Positions 41,633 to 50,782 are shown, counted from the stretch's first letter. The stretch is 55,944 bases of DNA from Desulfosporosinus metallidurans (GCF_001936615.1 NZ_MLBF01000030.1:1-55944), one strand, 5' to 3'. Notes: generated by a model not told the origin, from the letters alone. Numbers and translations are program-made.

Positions 41633-43003
41633 CTATTTTTCGACTGGCTTTTTAATGGCTGAAAGGATTAAAGCTGAGACAAGGGTTCCGGCTACCAAAG
41701 CTACAATATAGGGAACCAAATTAATCACGACATGAGGAATTGCTAAGACCCATATTCCACCATGAGGAACGATAATGGTACTCCCAAAGGCCATCGATAT
41801 ACCCCCTGCTAGTGCTGAACCAACCATGATGGACGGTATAACTCTCAAGGGATCTGCCGCAGCAAAGGGGATTGCGCCTTCTGTGATAAAGGATAAACCC
41901 AGTGCCCAGTTAGCCTTGCCCGCTTCTCTCTCTTCTAGAGTATATTTCTTTTTAGCAATGACGGTGGAAAGAGCTATACCTAAAGGAGGTACCATTCCAG
42001 CTATCATAACAGCAGCCATGATAGCGGATGGTTTACCACTAGCTACTGTGGCGGCACCGAACGTGTAAGCGGCTTTATTGACCGGACCACCCATATCAAA
42101 GGCCATCATAGCACCCAAAATAATTCCCAGCAAAGCAGCGTTTGTACCGCTTAAAGACGTTAACCAGGCTGCTAAGGTCGTGTTAAATAATGTCATAGGT
42201 TTACCAATCACATAAACCATCAGCAGTCCCATGATGGCCGTTGAAAGCACTGGGATAATGAGGACTGGCATTAACCCTTGCAAGGATTTGGGCAGCTTGA
42301 CGTACTTTTTAATTCCTAAAACGATATAACCAGCCGCAAAACCGGCAACCATAGCGCCTAAAAATCCTGATCCATTATTCGCTGCAATATATCCGCCAAT
42401 CATACCAGGTACAATACCGGGCCTGTCTGCAATCGAAAATGAAATATAGGCACCTAATATTGGGATCATCAACGCAAAGGCGGCTTTACCAGCAGAGAAT
42501 AACGTTTCTCCCAAGCTTCCTGGTACTTTAAATACATAAATACCACCAATAGCAAACCCTAAAGCTATTAGCAGGCCCCCTGCCACCACGAAAGGTATCA
42601 TAAAGGACACGCCTGTCATCAGATGTTTATAAACCCCTGTTTTGGACTCCTTCCCTTGGGGTTTAACCTGAGACACTTCATTCGACGGACTAATGGAACT
42701 TGCTTGAGCATTAGCAGCCCTAGTGAGCAAACCTTTAGCGTCTTTGATCGCATCCTTGGTTGAAACTTCAATCATCGCCATCCCAGCAAACCTGCTCTTG
42801 TCAATTGACGTGTCTGCAGCAATAATGACTGCCTTCGCTTGTGCTAAATCGTCTTGAGTAAGCACGTTTTCAGCACCGACGGACCCTTGGGTCTCGACTT
42901 TTATCTCATGGCCCATTTCCTTAGCAGCCACTTGAAGGGCCTCAGCGGCCATATAGGTATGTGCGATACCTGTAGGGCAAGATGTGATAGCTACAAATTT
43001 CAT
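41633..43003 (-). CDS. fruA: PTS fructose-type EIIBC
   Basis: 456 residues. EIIB-fructose domain (about 1-100) with phospho-Cys9 in AITSCPTGIAHTYMAAEAL, an Ala/Ser/Gln linker, then the EIIC membrane domain (about 128-450) with about nine helices and GGPVNKAAYTFG and ITEGAIPFAAADP, typical of the fructose family. It imports fructose as fructose-1-phosphate. Unlike the common FruA fusion, EIIA is a separate gene just upstream. Confidence 0.93.
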   Translation of the reverse strand: MKFVAITSCPTGIAHTYMAAEALQVAAKEMGHEIKVETQGSVGAENVLTQDDLAQAKAVIIAADTSIDKSRFAGMAMIEVSTKDAIKDAKGLLTRAANAQASSISPSNEVSQVKPQGKESKTGVYKHLMTGVSFMIPFVVAGGLLIALGFAIGGIYVFKVPGSLGETLFSAGKAAFALMIPILGAYISFSIADRPGIVPGMIGGYIAANNGSGFLGAMVAGFAAGYIVLGIKKYVKLPKSLQGLMPVLIIPVLSTAIMGLLMVYVIGKPMTLFNTTLAAWLTSLSGTNAALLGIILGAMMAFDMGGPVNKAAYTFGAATVASGKPSAIMAAVMIAGMVPPLGIALSTVIAKKKYTLEEREAGKANWALGLSFITEGAIPFAAADPLRVIPSIMVGSALAGGISMAFGSTIIVPHGGIWVLAIPHVVINLVPYIVALVAGTLVSALILSAIKKPVEK

Positions 43004-43084
43004 ACCAATTCCCTCTCCTCTTTTTAAATCTTAACTTTTAAATCTTAACTTCAGAATGTCAATGAAATCCGTCATTTTTAAAAT

Positions 43085-43540
43085 CTAACTCTCGTGTGCT
43101 TCAATCGCCCTCTTGACTTCCTCTGGGGTTTTAGCGCTTCTAAGCGACTCTAGAAATGAACCATGGATGAGCAACCGGGCCAATTTCGACAGAGCACGCA
43201 GATGAATGTCCTCTCCTTGGATGGGGGCCGCAATGAGGAAGAAGAGATCCGCTCGAGAACCATCCAGAGACTGAACATCGATTCCCTTTTCCAGACGAGC
43301 CATGGCCAAGGCGGGCCTTGTGACCCCTTCCGATTTCGCATGAGGAATAGCTACGCCAAACCCGACTCCGGTCGTTCCCTTTGTTTCCCTTATGGCCACG
43401 TCTTCCAAATACAGCTCTACATTATGAACTGCGCCGATTTCCTGAAAGGTGTGAGCCAGAGTTCCCCAAACTTCTTCCTTAGTCTCCGCCTTAAGCCCTA
43501 ATAAAATAGAGTCATCCGCCAATAGTTCTGTAATTTTCAT
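43085..43540 (-). CDS. PTS fructose-type EIIA
   Basis: 151 residues, one EIIA-fructose/mannitol domain. The phospho-His is in GVGFGVAIPHAKSEGVTRPALA. It hands phosphate from HPr to the EIIB domain of the next gene. The start is 3 bp past the fruK stop, with its Shine-Dalgarno (GAGGGTG) inside the fruK end, so the two are coupled. The 80-bp gap to EIIBC holds a short direct repeat (TTAACTTTTAAATC-like) but no terminator. Confidence 0.93.
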   Translation of the reverse strand: MKITELLADDSILLGLKAETKEEVWGTLAHTFQEIGAVHNVELYLEDVAIRETKGTTGVGFGVAIPHAKSEGVTRPALAMARLEKGIDVQSLDGSRADLFFLIAAPIQGEDIHLRALSKLARLLIHGSFLESLRSAKTPEEVKRAIEAHES

Positions 43541-43543
43541 CCG

Positions 43544-44500
43544 TTACACCCTCATTTCTTCAATTATTACGTTGGGCAAAAGTTGTTCCACATCGTTCAG
43601 TTTGCCAGCTTGGGTTCCTTGTTGAGCAACCGAAGCAGCTGCAACGGCTGTGGCCCACCGGGCCTGTTCGGTCAGTGACATTCCTTGAGCTTCTCCATAG
43701 ACTAACCCTGCTACCAGAGCATCCCCGGCCCCTACCGTACTACTGACCTTGACGTTGGGTGGACGAACTAACAAACGTTGGGTTCCGTCAGCGACCAACG
43801 CCCCTTTTTCACCTAGGGAAATCACAACCTTAGTAATCCCTCCGGAAATTAACGTCTCAACCGCGTTCAACACATCGATCTCCTGGTCTAGGGAATGTCC
43901 CACTAACTGCTTCAATTCATCCAGATTGGGTTTGATGGCATAGGGTTTCGCTTTGATGCCCTCGGTCAGAGCGCCTCCACTGGTATCTAGAAAGACCTTG
44001 CAGTCATAACTCTTTAGGATTTCCGTAAACTCCCGGAAGATATCTAGCGGTGCTCCTCCTGGCAAGCTCCCCGAGAGAACAAAAAGCTTCGATTCTTCAG
44101 CTAACTGCTTAATGATGTTTTTAAGTTCTTGTAAATCTGAAGGACCATAGTGAATACCCGGAAAATTAATCTCACTGACCTGTCCACTAGCCTCATCGAC
44201 GATTTTAGTGTTCACCCTAGTAGCGCCATTGACTTTAATAAAATGATTAGCAATGGCTTGAGCTTGAAAAAACTGTTCAAAAATATTAGCATTTTCCCGA
44301 CCTAAGAAACCGCTCACCGCCACATCCTGGCCTAAACTATTAATAACCTTAGCAACATTAATTCCCTTGCCCGCAGGATCTATGCGTTCTCTGCCTACCC
44401 TATTAACCTGCCCGACATGGAATTGGGTGAAATACAGGGTTTGATCAACAGCAGGATTGAGAGTTATAGTGACAATCCTCGCCCGTTTTTGCTTGTTCAT
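43544..44500 (-). CDS. fruK: 1-phosphofructokinase
   Basis: 318 residues, PfkB family. It converts fructose-1-phosphate to fructose-1,6-bisphosphate. Motifs: N-terminal ITLNPAVDQTLY, RVNTKIVDEASGQVSEINFPG, VLSGSLPGGAPLDIF, and the catalytic GAGDALVAGLVYGEAQG with its Asp base. The chromosomal context with EIIA/EIIBC supports FruK rather than tagatose-6-phosphate kinase. About 60 bp after fruR in the same direction. Confidence 0.93.
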   Translation of the reverse strand: MNKQKRARIVTITLNPAVDQTLYFTQFHVGQVNRVGRERIDPAGKGINVAKVINSLGQDVAVSGFLGRENANIFEQFFQAQAIANHFIKVNGATRVNTKIVDEASGQVSEINFPGIHYGPSDLQELKNIIKQLAEESKLFVLSGSLPGGAPLDIFREFTEILKSYDCKVFLDTSGGALTEGIKAKPYAIKPNLDELKQLVGHSLDQEIDVLNAVETLISGGITKVVISLGEKGALVADGTQRLLVRPPNVKVSSTVGAGDALVAGLVYGEAQGMSLTEQARWATAVAAASVAQQGTQAGKLNDVEQLLPNVIIEEMRV

Positions 44501-44559
44501 GAGTACATCCCTTCAGCCCGAAAATAAAATTCTTCTAAATTCTTTAACACACTTATCGC

Positions 44560-45321
44560 TTATATATTATCTGCAATTTGCACTTGAACATACTCACTTA
44601 ACCTTTTTATATCCGCTTCATCGACCCCATCATCGCTCAGGAGTAAATTGATCTCACTCAGACTACAAATTTTACACATCGCTTTTTCCCATAGTTTCGA
44701 GTGATCCACCACTAAAATGACTTCTTTGCCCGCCTTCACCATGTGTCGTTTGGTTTCCGCTTCCATAAGATTGGGGGTTGTCACCCCGAGTTCGAGGTCA
44801 ACAGCATTGGCTGCCAGAAATACTTTGTCAAAATGAAGCTTAGCCAACATTTCATTCGTCAAGAAGCCGACCAAGGAACGAATATTTTTCCTTAAACTCC
44901 CTCCTAAGACAATCACCTCAACTTGGGGATCCTCTGCAAACACTTGAGCGATATCCATACTATTAGTAGCAACCGTAATAGTTTTTCCCCGCAGGGCGAA
45001 AGCTATTTGGAGCGTGGTGGTTCCAGTATCCAAAAAAACCGTTTCTCCATCCTTCACCAGGTCAACCGCTGCTTTGGCAATCTTTTGTTTCTCGTCATAA
45101 AAGCGGATTTCTTTTTCCTGATAACTCAACTCAAAACTTGACTGGACAGATATAGCCCCTCCATGCGTCCTTTGGATCAGCCCGACATTCTCCAGTTCCT
45201 GCAAATCACGACGTATCGTTGATTCAGAAACGTCAAACCTTTGGCTTAAATCTCCCACTTTGACAGGTTGTCCAGATTCCATCAGTTGCAAAATCTCTGC
45301 TTTGCGTTCTTCAGCAAACAT
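44560..45321 (-). CDS. fruR: DeoR-family regulator FruR of the fructose operon
   Basis: 253 residues from ATG at 45321, with GAAGGTG 6 nt upstream. N-terminal DeoR HTH (ERKAEILQLMESGQPVKVGDLSQRFDVSESTIRRDLQEL then GLIQRTHGGAI) and a C-terminal sugar-phosphate-sensing domain with FLDTGTTTLQIAFAL and VFLAANAVDLELGVTTPN. It likely represses the operon until fructose-1-phosphate accumulates. First gene of fruR-fruK-EIIA-EIIBC-ptsH-ptsI. Three direct repeats at 45377-45433 are its probable operators. Confidence 0.92.
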   Translation of the reverse strand: MFAEERKAEILQLMESGQPVKVGDLSQRFDVSESTIRRDLQELENVGLIQRTHGGAISVQSSFELSYQEKEIRFYDEKQKIAKAAVDLVKDGETVFLDTGTTTLQIAFALRGKTITVATNSMDIAQVFAEDPQVEVIVLGGSLRKNIRSLVGFLTNEMLAKLHFDKVFLAANAVDLELGVTTPNLMEAETKRHMVKAGKEVILVVDHSKLWEKAMCKICSLSEINLLLSDDGVDEADIKRLSEYVQVQIADNI

Positions 45322-45376
45322 AGTCATCACCTTCTACTCATAATGTTTCTCATTACATTATTCACTCTTTAAGATT

Positions 45377-45433
45377 CGTTTATGCTCATTCAGATATTTG
45401 TTTATGCTCATTCGTCATCGTTTGTGCTCATTA
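45377..45433. promoter_or_regulatory. Three direct-repeat operators for FruR
   Basis: CGTTTATGCTCATTC (45377-45391), TGTTTATGCTCATTC (45399-45413) and CGTTTGTGCTCATTA (45419-45433) are nearly identical and start 22 and 20 bp apart, i.e. on one DNA face. The third overlaps the -10 box. Direct repeats of this spacing are usual for DeoR-type repressors. Confidence 0.75.
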
Positions 45434-45458
45434 TAATCTATCTTTAGTTTTTTTACAA
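45430..45458 (-). promoter_or_regulatory. Sigma-A promoter of the fructose/PTS operon
   Basis: Minus-strand TTGTAA (45453-45458), a 17-nt spacer and a perfect TATAAT (45430-45435), about 110 bp upstream of fruR. The operators lie on and just downstream of the -10, so bound FruR would block initiation or clearance. Confidence 0.75.
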
Positions 45459-45485
45459 GCAAAATTGTCGGAAAATTCTTCCTCT

Positions 45486-45512
45486 GGAAAACAGGGGGAC
45501 AGGTACGTTGTT
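45486..45512. repeat. GGGACAGGT repeat, copy d
   Basis: GGAAAACAGGGGGACAGGTACGTTGTTCC, with GGAA/TTCC ends. It lies upstream of the fructose promoter and 8.. kb region-wide is the only copy outside the ptsI-hprK spacer (about 6 kb away). Confidence 0.5.
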
Positions 45513-45549
45513 CCACAGGAAAACGTAGGGATAACGTAAAGGATAACAA

Positions 45550-45593
45550 AAGAACCCCTACAATGCCTTATATCTCAGGCATCCGGGGTTCTT
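45550..45593 (-). terminator. Terminator of the Rpn-type nuclease gene
   Basis: AAGAACCCC and GGGGTTCTT form the base and ATGCCT/AGGCAT the upper part of the stem. It starts 14 bp past the stop codon. Confidence 0.7.
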
Positions 45594-45606
45594 AGTAATT
45601 GTACAC

Positions 45607-46512
45607 TTAATCTTTCAACATCTTAACTTCTTCTTCGGACAAACCTGTTGCTTTCGCCACTTTGGGAATCTCAATTCCCATGTCCAGGAGATTCCTCGCA
45701 ACTTCAGCTTTTCCTTCAGCTTTTCCTTCAGCTTTTCCTTCGGCTATCCCCTTCTCGATCCCTTCCTTTAACCGGAGTTCCGCTTCCCTGACTGCGGCCT
45801 TCTCATCTAGTAATGCTTTGCGCCGCGCAAAATACTCTTCTCTAACTCTAGGATCATCACTCGATTTCTCCCAAGCTACAATGGCCTCGTGCAACACTTG
45901 ATCCTGCACAGCAATCTCCTCCAGTATTTGTAATATTTCTTGATTTTCCGAACCTTCTAGGAGTAACAACCATCTCACTAAACTATTCTCCCAGGGACTG
46001 ACTTCCCTTCTTAGGTACTTCGAAATCAATTTCGGCAACTCCATGAAGTGCATCTCTATGGCATCTGTGAGTTGAAATTTCTCTTCATCTTCGTAAAGAT
46101 GGAATACGTTATGATAATTCTGCGTCTGCTTCAAGTAGTCAAAGTCTAGGATGTTAATCGTAACCGCTTTCGCAAGCTCCTTGTAAGCCATCCCTTCCCG
46201 CATCTGCCGAGTGTACATTTGTGCCCAATAATACAATGAGCGTTTCTCCATGTCGTATTGATTGTTCAATTGTATCTCAATGTTGATCTGCATTCCTTTA
46301 CTTGTTTCAGCACGAACATCTAGAATGGACTTCTTATCCTCTTTATATTCCTTGTTTAACTCCGAGTTCAAGATCGTAATGTTTTCGATCTTGCTTTCCT
46401 GCGGTAAGCTCAATGCCGCATTAAGAAATGCTATAAGTATCGCTTCATTTCCTTCCTTAGCGAATATAAGCTTGAATGCGTAATCGACCTTAAGATTGAT
46501 TAGCTCCTTCAC
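45607..46512 (-). CDS. Rpn-family PD-(D/E)XK nuclease / putative transposase
   Basis: 301 residues. The N-terminus (KVDYAFKLIFAKEGNEAILIAFLNAAL) and the nuclease core (ILDVRAETSKGMQINIEIQ, with Asp, Glu-x-Gln) match the recombination-promoting nuclease family once called PD-(D/E)XK transposases. Near the C-terminus is a tandem repeat IAEGKAEGKAEGKAE, encoded by 12-bp DNA repeats, then a short helix pair (ARNLLDMGIEIPKVAKATGLSEEEVKMLK). Such repeats change copy number by slippage and keep frame. It has its own terminator and no inverted repeats around it. Recent views class these proteins with phage defence as well as recombination; role here unproven. Confidence 0.85.
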   Translation of the reverse strand: MKELINLKVDYAFKLIFAKEGNEAILIAFLNAALSLPQESKIENITILNSELNKEYKEDKKSILDVRAETSKGMQINIEIQLNNQYDMEKRSLYYWAQMYTRQMREGMAYKELAKAVTINILDFDYLKQTQNYHNVFHLYEDEEKFQLTDAIEMHFMELPKLISKYLRREVSPWENSLVRWLLLLEGSENQEILQILEEIAVQDQVLHEAIVAWEKSSDDPRVREEYFARRKALLDEKAAVREAELRLKEGIEKGIAEGKAEGKAEGKAEVARNLLDMGIEIPKVAKATGLSEEEVKMLKD

Positions 46513-46781
46513 ATCTCACTCTCCGTCCTATTACTCATTGAAGTGGATATCTTTGAATTGATAATAATAACTCCCGATCACTGTTTATAACTAGCGGACT
46601 TCTTTCGTATCCATATTATACCACGAGCAAAGGGGCAGTTAAACTGTATGCCTAGAATTTTGTAGGCCCAGCTATCAAAGATTGTTACAATACCTTGAGT
46701 TATCGTTCAGTTAAAAGTGAAATCACTTCAAAGGAGCCAATGCGTTCAAGCCGTGAGGTCTACCCCCTCGGCAACCTCTCA

Positions 46782-48305
46782 TCACCGGTAAAACCAGCCG
46801 ACGATACCATATAAAACCGTGCAGACGGCAGCAACCAGAAGCCCATAGCGCAACTTCAGCTTAGCATAGTCCATCACCGGAATTTTCATCACGGTGGCCA
46901 TGGCCACGGTATTATCGCTTAGAGGGGAAACAAATCCACCAAAAGTGCCACTGGCAAATACTGCCCCTGCGATTAAGGGCAAGGCAGCATGCTCAGTGGT
47001 CGCCAGAGAAAATCCTAAGGGCAATAAGATACCCCAAGTTCCAAACGTTGATCCGATGACATAAGAAAGCAGACAACCAAAGACAAAAAAAGCGGGTGCA
47101 ATAAATGCCGCCGGTACCAACCGTCCCACGGTCTGTTCTGTATAGCTTACAAAACCTAGATCCGTGGAAATGGCGGAAACCGCCCAGACAAACACCAAGA
47201 GAACGTTAACCGCCATCATCTCATTGCCCCCTTGCAGGAAGCCAAAAAGGGTTCGCTGGATTGGTTGCTTTTGAAAAGCATACCAGATAAAGGAGATCAT
47301 TAAAGTGGATAGCAAAGCTTCCAACATCGCTTTTGCAGCATTAGCCTGAATTAAAGCCCCTAAAAAATTAGTAGAATGAAAGTGCCCGTCCCACCACGTA
47401 TAAAACAAAGTAAAACTCAACAAAAGCGTCAGCGGAACGATGAGGTTGAGCGAGTTAGGCTCAACCTTCTGGGCGACCAGTTCCACGGGGTCTGGATAGT
47501 CGTCAGACTCACCCTTAATGTTCCGTTGCCGTTTGTTCAATGGCAGATGTATTGCCAGCTCCATGGATGTTTCCACATAAGCCAATTTGGCCGCGCACAA
47601 GGCCCTTATTTTAGCGGTCGATTCGATGGGTTGAGAAGTTGGCTCTTTTACTTGATCTTTATCGGTCTTACGGAAAGAATAGAACAAGGCAAAAGCCAGC
47701 ATGGCTAAGGAGAAAAAGTTAAAGGGAATGCTAAGCAAGAACAAGTTATAGGGAGGCGTGATAATCCCTTGATGCCGACTCACCGTGCCCAATAGGCTAA
47801 TGGTATAGCCAATAAACACTGTTCCAAGGGGCATAATCGCGCACAGGGGCGTCGCGGTTGCATCGATAACAAAAGCAACTTTATTGACTGGCACTTCAAG
47901 CCTGGAAAATACCTGTTTCATCACCGGACCCACCGTAATTATCCGAAAGTCAGGTGCCATAAAGGTGAGCAAAGCAGACAGCCAAGTTACAATAAAAGCG
48001 CCCCGCCCGGAATGGATTCTCTCTTCCATAAGATGGGCAAAGCCGCTGACTCCCCCTGTGATGCGCACCAATCCAACAAAGGCGCCAAAACCGTACATAA
48101 ACACTATGAGCCGCAGGTTATCGGGAACTGCCAGTTCTTTCAAGATATATTGTAAGGCAGTATCCACGCCGCCAAATGGCGTAGGATTGAGCATATACGC
48201 ACCAACCAACAAACCCACAACTAAACCCGGTAGTACCTGCCTAGTAAGTAAGGCAAGTGGAATTACAACAAGAAAAGGTAATAACGACCAGATGGTACCC
48301 TGCAT
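46782..48305 (-). CDS. NhaC-type Na+/H+ antiporter
   Basis: 507 residues from ATG at 48305 (GGGGG 7 nt upstream). About 11-12 transmembrane helices with a large charged cytoplasmic loop in the middle (about 225-285, including the Glu/Lys-rich KDQVKEPTSQPIEST). Conserved-looking membrane segments TATPLCAIMPLGTVFIGY, YVIGSTFGTWGILLPLGF and 'GAVFASGTFGGFVSPLSDNTVAMA' place it in the NhaC/ArsB-like ion transporter superfamily; the last one, with SDNT, is a hallmark. Transported ion or organic acid counter-substrate cannot be told from sequence. Confidence 0.85.
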   Translation of the reverse strand: MQGTIWSLLPFLVVIPLALLTRQVLPGLVVGLLVGAYMLNPTPFGGVDTALQYILKELAVPDNLRLIVFMYGFGAFVGLVRITGGVSGFAHLMEERIHSGRGAFIVTWLSALLTFMAPDFRIITVGPVMKQVFSRLEVPVNKVAFVIDATATPLCAIMPLGTVFIGYTISLLGTVSRHQGIITPPYNLFLLSIPFNFFSLAMLAFALFYSFRKTDKDQVKEPTSQPIESTAKIRALCAAKLAYVETSMELAIHLPLNKRQRNIKGESDDYPDPVELVAQKVEPNSLNLIVPLTLLLSFTLFYTWWDGHFHSTNFLGALIQANAAKAMLEALLSTLMISFIWYAFQKQPIQRTLFGFLQGGNEMMAVNVLLVFVWAVSAISTDLGFVSYTEQTVGRLVPAAFIAPAFFVFGCLLSYVIGSTFGTWGILLPLGFSLATTEHAALPLIAGAVFASGTFGGFVSPLSDNTVAMATVMKIPVMDYAKLKLRYGLLVAAVCTVLYGIVGWFYR

Positions 48306-48484
48306 CAAAGCGCCCCCTTTCAGCGTAGGCTATTTTTTAATATCCCGCCTTGAAGGGCAATCTATACTTATGGCTAACTTTCCAAATGACATTGTTGGTT
48401 CAAACTTATGTCATACTTTTGCCATACTTTTTCGACATAATGAAGCCGTAAACTAAAACAAACTTAATTAAGGAGTGAGTTGGT

Positions 48485-48550
48485 ATGAGATATGGGAAAA
48501 AGAACCGCTCTCAAGGAGAGATATGCCAGTGGGAACTTAAGTACGAATGA
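48485..48550 (+). CDS. Possible 21-residue peptide ORF
   Basis: ATG at 48485 has TTAAGGAGTGAG upstream at good spacing. The product is basic with one Cys and one Trp (RYGKKNRSQ then CQWELKYE). It may be a leader peptide, a real small protein, or the start of a lost gene. Nothing else supports it. Confidence 0.25.
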   Translation: MRYGKKNRSQGEICQWELKYE

Positions 48551-48615
48551 GTATTTAAAAATGCGTGACAATATCATCTAATATACATCTTAAGCATAAA
48601 TAAAATTAGTATGGA

Positions 48616-49537
48616 GTGGAAAAGGTTTTGATAAATTCAAAATCAGGCGTAATTTTGTCGTTTCTTGGAACGATTACCCTAGTTATTGTATTATCGCTTT
48701 TTGTTACACAAATTTTTGGAGGACATTCTGAAAAAGCGTCAGTTCCAAAGTCTGTTTCGGTGGGCTTAGATATGACTATCATTAAGGCGCAGAAAAGTTA
48801 CCCCTACGTTCAGGAAGTACATGCTTCTCACATCGTTTATTCTGACTGGGGTCATTTTAGGATCTGAACCTAATGCCATGTCAACAGTAAAGGATATCGT
48901 TTCAGCTTATGCTATTAAAGGAATTATATTTCCACCTAGACTAGTTGCCCTTTTTGTCTTACTCCTTGTGGTTTTTGTGGCAAATAAATTCACGTGTGGC
49001 TGGGCCTGTCAATTTGGGTCATTGCAGGATTTCATTTTTCTTATCAATCGCAATTCCAATAATAAGAAAGGGATCTTTGAACAATATAAAGTTCCTTTCT
49101 CAATATCAAATACCATACGAATTCTATTTTTCTTACTATTTGTCTCAATAGCGTTCCTATGGTCTACGGATATCATTGAGATAATTAATCCGTTTACTAT
49201 CTATAATCCTGCCGTACTAACCGGAGTCGGAATCCTGTTCATTTTATTCATTCTAGTAGCCAGCCTGATCATATATAGACCTTGGTGCCATTTCTTCTGT
49301 CCTTTCGGGCTCGTTGGATGGGTAGTTGAGAAATTTAGCCTTTATAAGATTAAGGTTAACTATGACACGTGCACAGACTGCGGAGAATGTTCTAAAGCTT
49401 GCCCTTCAATGGCTATGGAAGCAATATTGAAGCGTAACAGCGTTACTCCAGACTGTTTTTCCTGTGGAAGTTGTATTAATGCTTGTCCTACAAAATCCGT
49501 TGAATTTAACAAGGGCAAAAGAACTTCTATTACTTAA
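48616..49537 (+). pseudogene. Polyferredoxin-type membrane protein gene, internally deleted and frameshifted
   Basis: The first frame (from 48616) gives a transmembrane start (SGVILSFLGTITLVIVLSLFVTQIFGG) and SVSVGLDMTI, then loses homology and stops at 48867. From about 48782 a second frame reads LRRRKVTPTFRKYMLLTSF and continues as a membrane protein (about five helices) with CGWACQFGSLQD, YRPWCHFFCPFGL, then CTDCGECSKACP and CFSCGSCINACP, ending at 49537. In intact relatives, as I recall them, about 80-100 residues (MTIAEFG... and a helix) join these parts. So an internal deletion with frame change has removed the middle. The downstream frame could still be translated from ATG 48821. Confidence 0.65.
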
Positions 49538-49607
49538 AGAAAATCCTATTTTCATTCGCAAATTGTGTTTTACTCTTGAAAGAGTTATTAAAGAGGAGTG
49601 AGGTTCA

Positions 49608-50729
49608 ATGAAGAAGAAAACGATGCTACTGTATTTACGCTGGGGGCTCTTGGCATTATTCTTTGTCCTAGTGAGCATTGCAGCCTATCTCCATCAAGTA
49701 TTCGGTGGAGGGCAGTCTCCTTCCATCCACGCACTGTGTCCCTTCGGTGGACTTGAGAGTCTTTACCAGCTATTCACCACAGGAAGCTATATCAGCAAAA
49801 TATTTTTAGGAACCATGATTCTGTTTGCAATCACTATAGTCCTTGCTCTTCTCTTCAGACGTTCATTTTGCGGTTTAATTTGCCCCTTTGGAGCCATCCA
49901 AGGATTCTTTGGAAAACTTGGTCATAAGCTTTTCAAGCGGAAGAGTGTTATGCCGGTTAAGCTTGATAAGCCTTTACGATATTTAAAATACGTAGTGTTG
50001 GTCATTACTATAGCTTATGCTTGGAAAACTGCGGGACTATGGATGGCTCCCTACGATCCATGGTCAGCATATGCACATCTTCCAGAAGGATTGGCGAATG
50101 TGTGGGCGGAATCGGCCATCGGTTTAATAATTCTGGTGATTACTGTTCTTGGTTCGCTGGTCTATGATCGATTTTTTTGCAAGTATCTTTGTCCTATGGG
50201 GGCACTTTATGGAATCATAGGTAAACTAAGTCCCTTTAAAGTGGTTAGAAACGAAAATGCGTGTATTGATTGCGGAATATGCAGTAAAAGCTGTCCTGTG
50301 ACTATTGATGTTCAACACAGTTTTAAGGTTACTTCTGCAGAGTGTCTTAATTGTCAAATTTGTGTCTTAAAGTGCCCTAAAGAAGGTGCTCTTGAAAATA
50401 AGGAAGGCCATAAAATGATTAAACCCCTTACCGTGCTTGTCCTAGTCATGGCAGTCTTCTTTGGCTCAATATTTGCTGCTCAGGCGGCAGGAGTCTATAA
50501 CTTAACACCTAACCCACTAAAAGCAGGGGAATCCATAACCTATCAGGAAGTCAAAGGGTATATGAGTATCAAAGAAGCAGCAGAATCAACCAAGACAGAA
50601 CTTAAGGTGTTTTACGAAAAATTCAAGATCCCTGAAAACGTTCCTGCTACAACAAAGATGAAAGAAATATCAAACGTCTCTCCAGGCTATGATTTCGACT
50701 CGGTTAAGACATCCCTGGAAAGCAAATAG
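49608..50729 (+). CDS. NapH/CcoG-like membrane 4Fe-4S protein
   Basis: 373 residues with about six transmembrane segments. Cys motifs facing the membrane edge (HALCPFGGLESLYQ, CGLICPFGAIQGFFG, CKYLCPMGALYG) match the NapH/CcoG-type electron-transfer group. Two ferredoxin clusters follow: CIDCGICSKSCPVTIDV and CLNCQICVLKCPKEGAL. The C-terminus has another helix and a soluble domain 'YMSIKEAAESTKTELKVFYEKF' that resembles the domain missing from the previous gene. It probably moves electrons across or along the membrane. It starts 70 bp after the preceding gene with AAGAGGAGTG as RBS. Confidence 0.85.
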   Translation: MKKKTMLLYLRWGLLALFFVLVSIAAYLHQVFGGGQSPSIHALCPFGGLESLYQLFTTGSYISKIFLGTMILFAITIVLALLFRRSFCGLICPFGAIQGFFGKLGHKLFKRKSVMPVKLDKPLRYLKYVVLVITIAYAWKTAGLWMAPYDPWSAYAHLPEGLANVWAESAIGLIILVITVLGSLVYDRFFCKYLCPMGALYGIIGKLSPFKVVRNENACIDCGICSKSCPVTIDVQHSFKVTSAECLNCQICVLKCPKEGALENKEGHKMIKPLTVLVLVMAVFFGSIFAAQAAGVYNLTPNPLKAGESITYQEVKGYMSIKEAAESTKTELKVFYEKFKIPENVPATTKMKEISNVSPGYDFDSVKTSLESK

Positions 50730-50782
50730 ACCTAGATTTAATGTGGTAGGCACAGATTTTTTTCAAATTTAGGGGACTTCAA

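Noticed and set aside
45706..45750. 12-bp tandem repeats as a minisatellite or CRISPR
   Set aside because: They lie inside the Rpn-type coding frame and encode EGKA units, so they are explained as protein repeats.
47376..47708. 110-residue plus-strand ORF within the NhaC gene
   Set aside because: Antisense shadow of a GC-rich coding region without RBS; the NhaC reading has full membrane-protein motifs.
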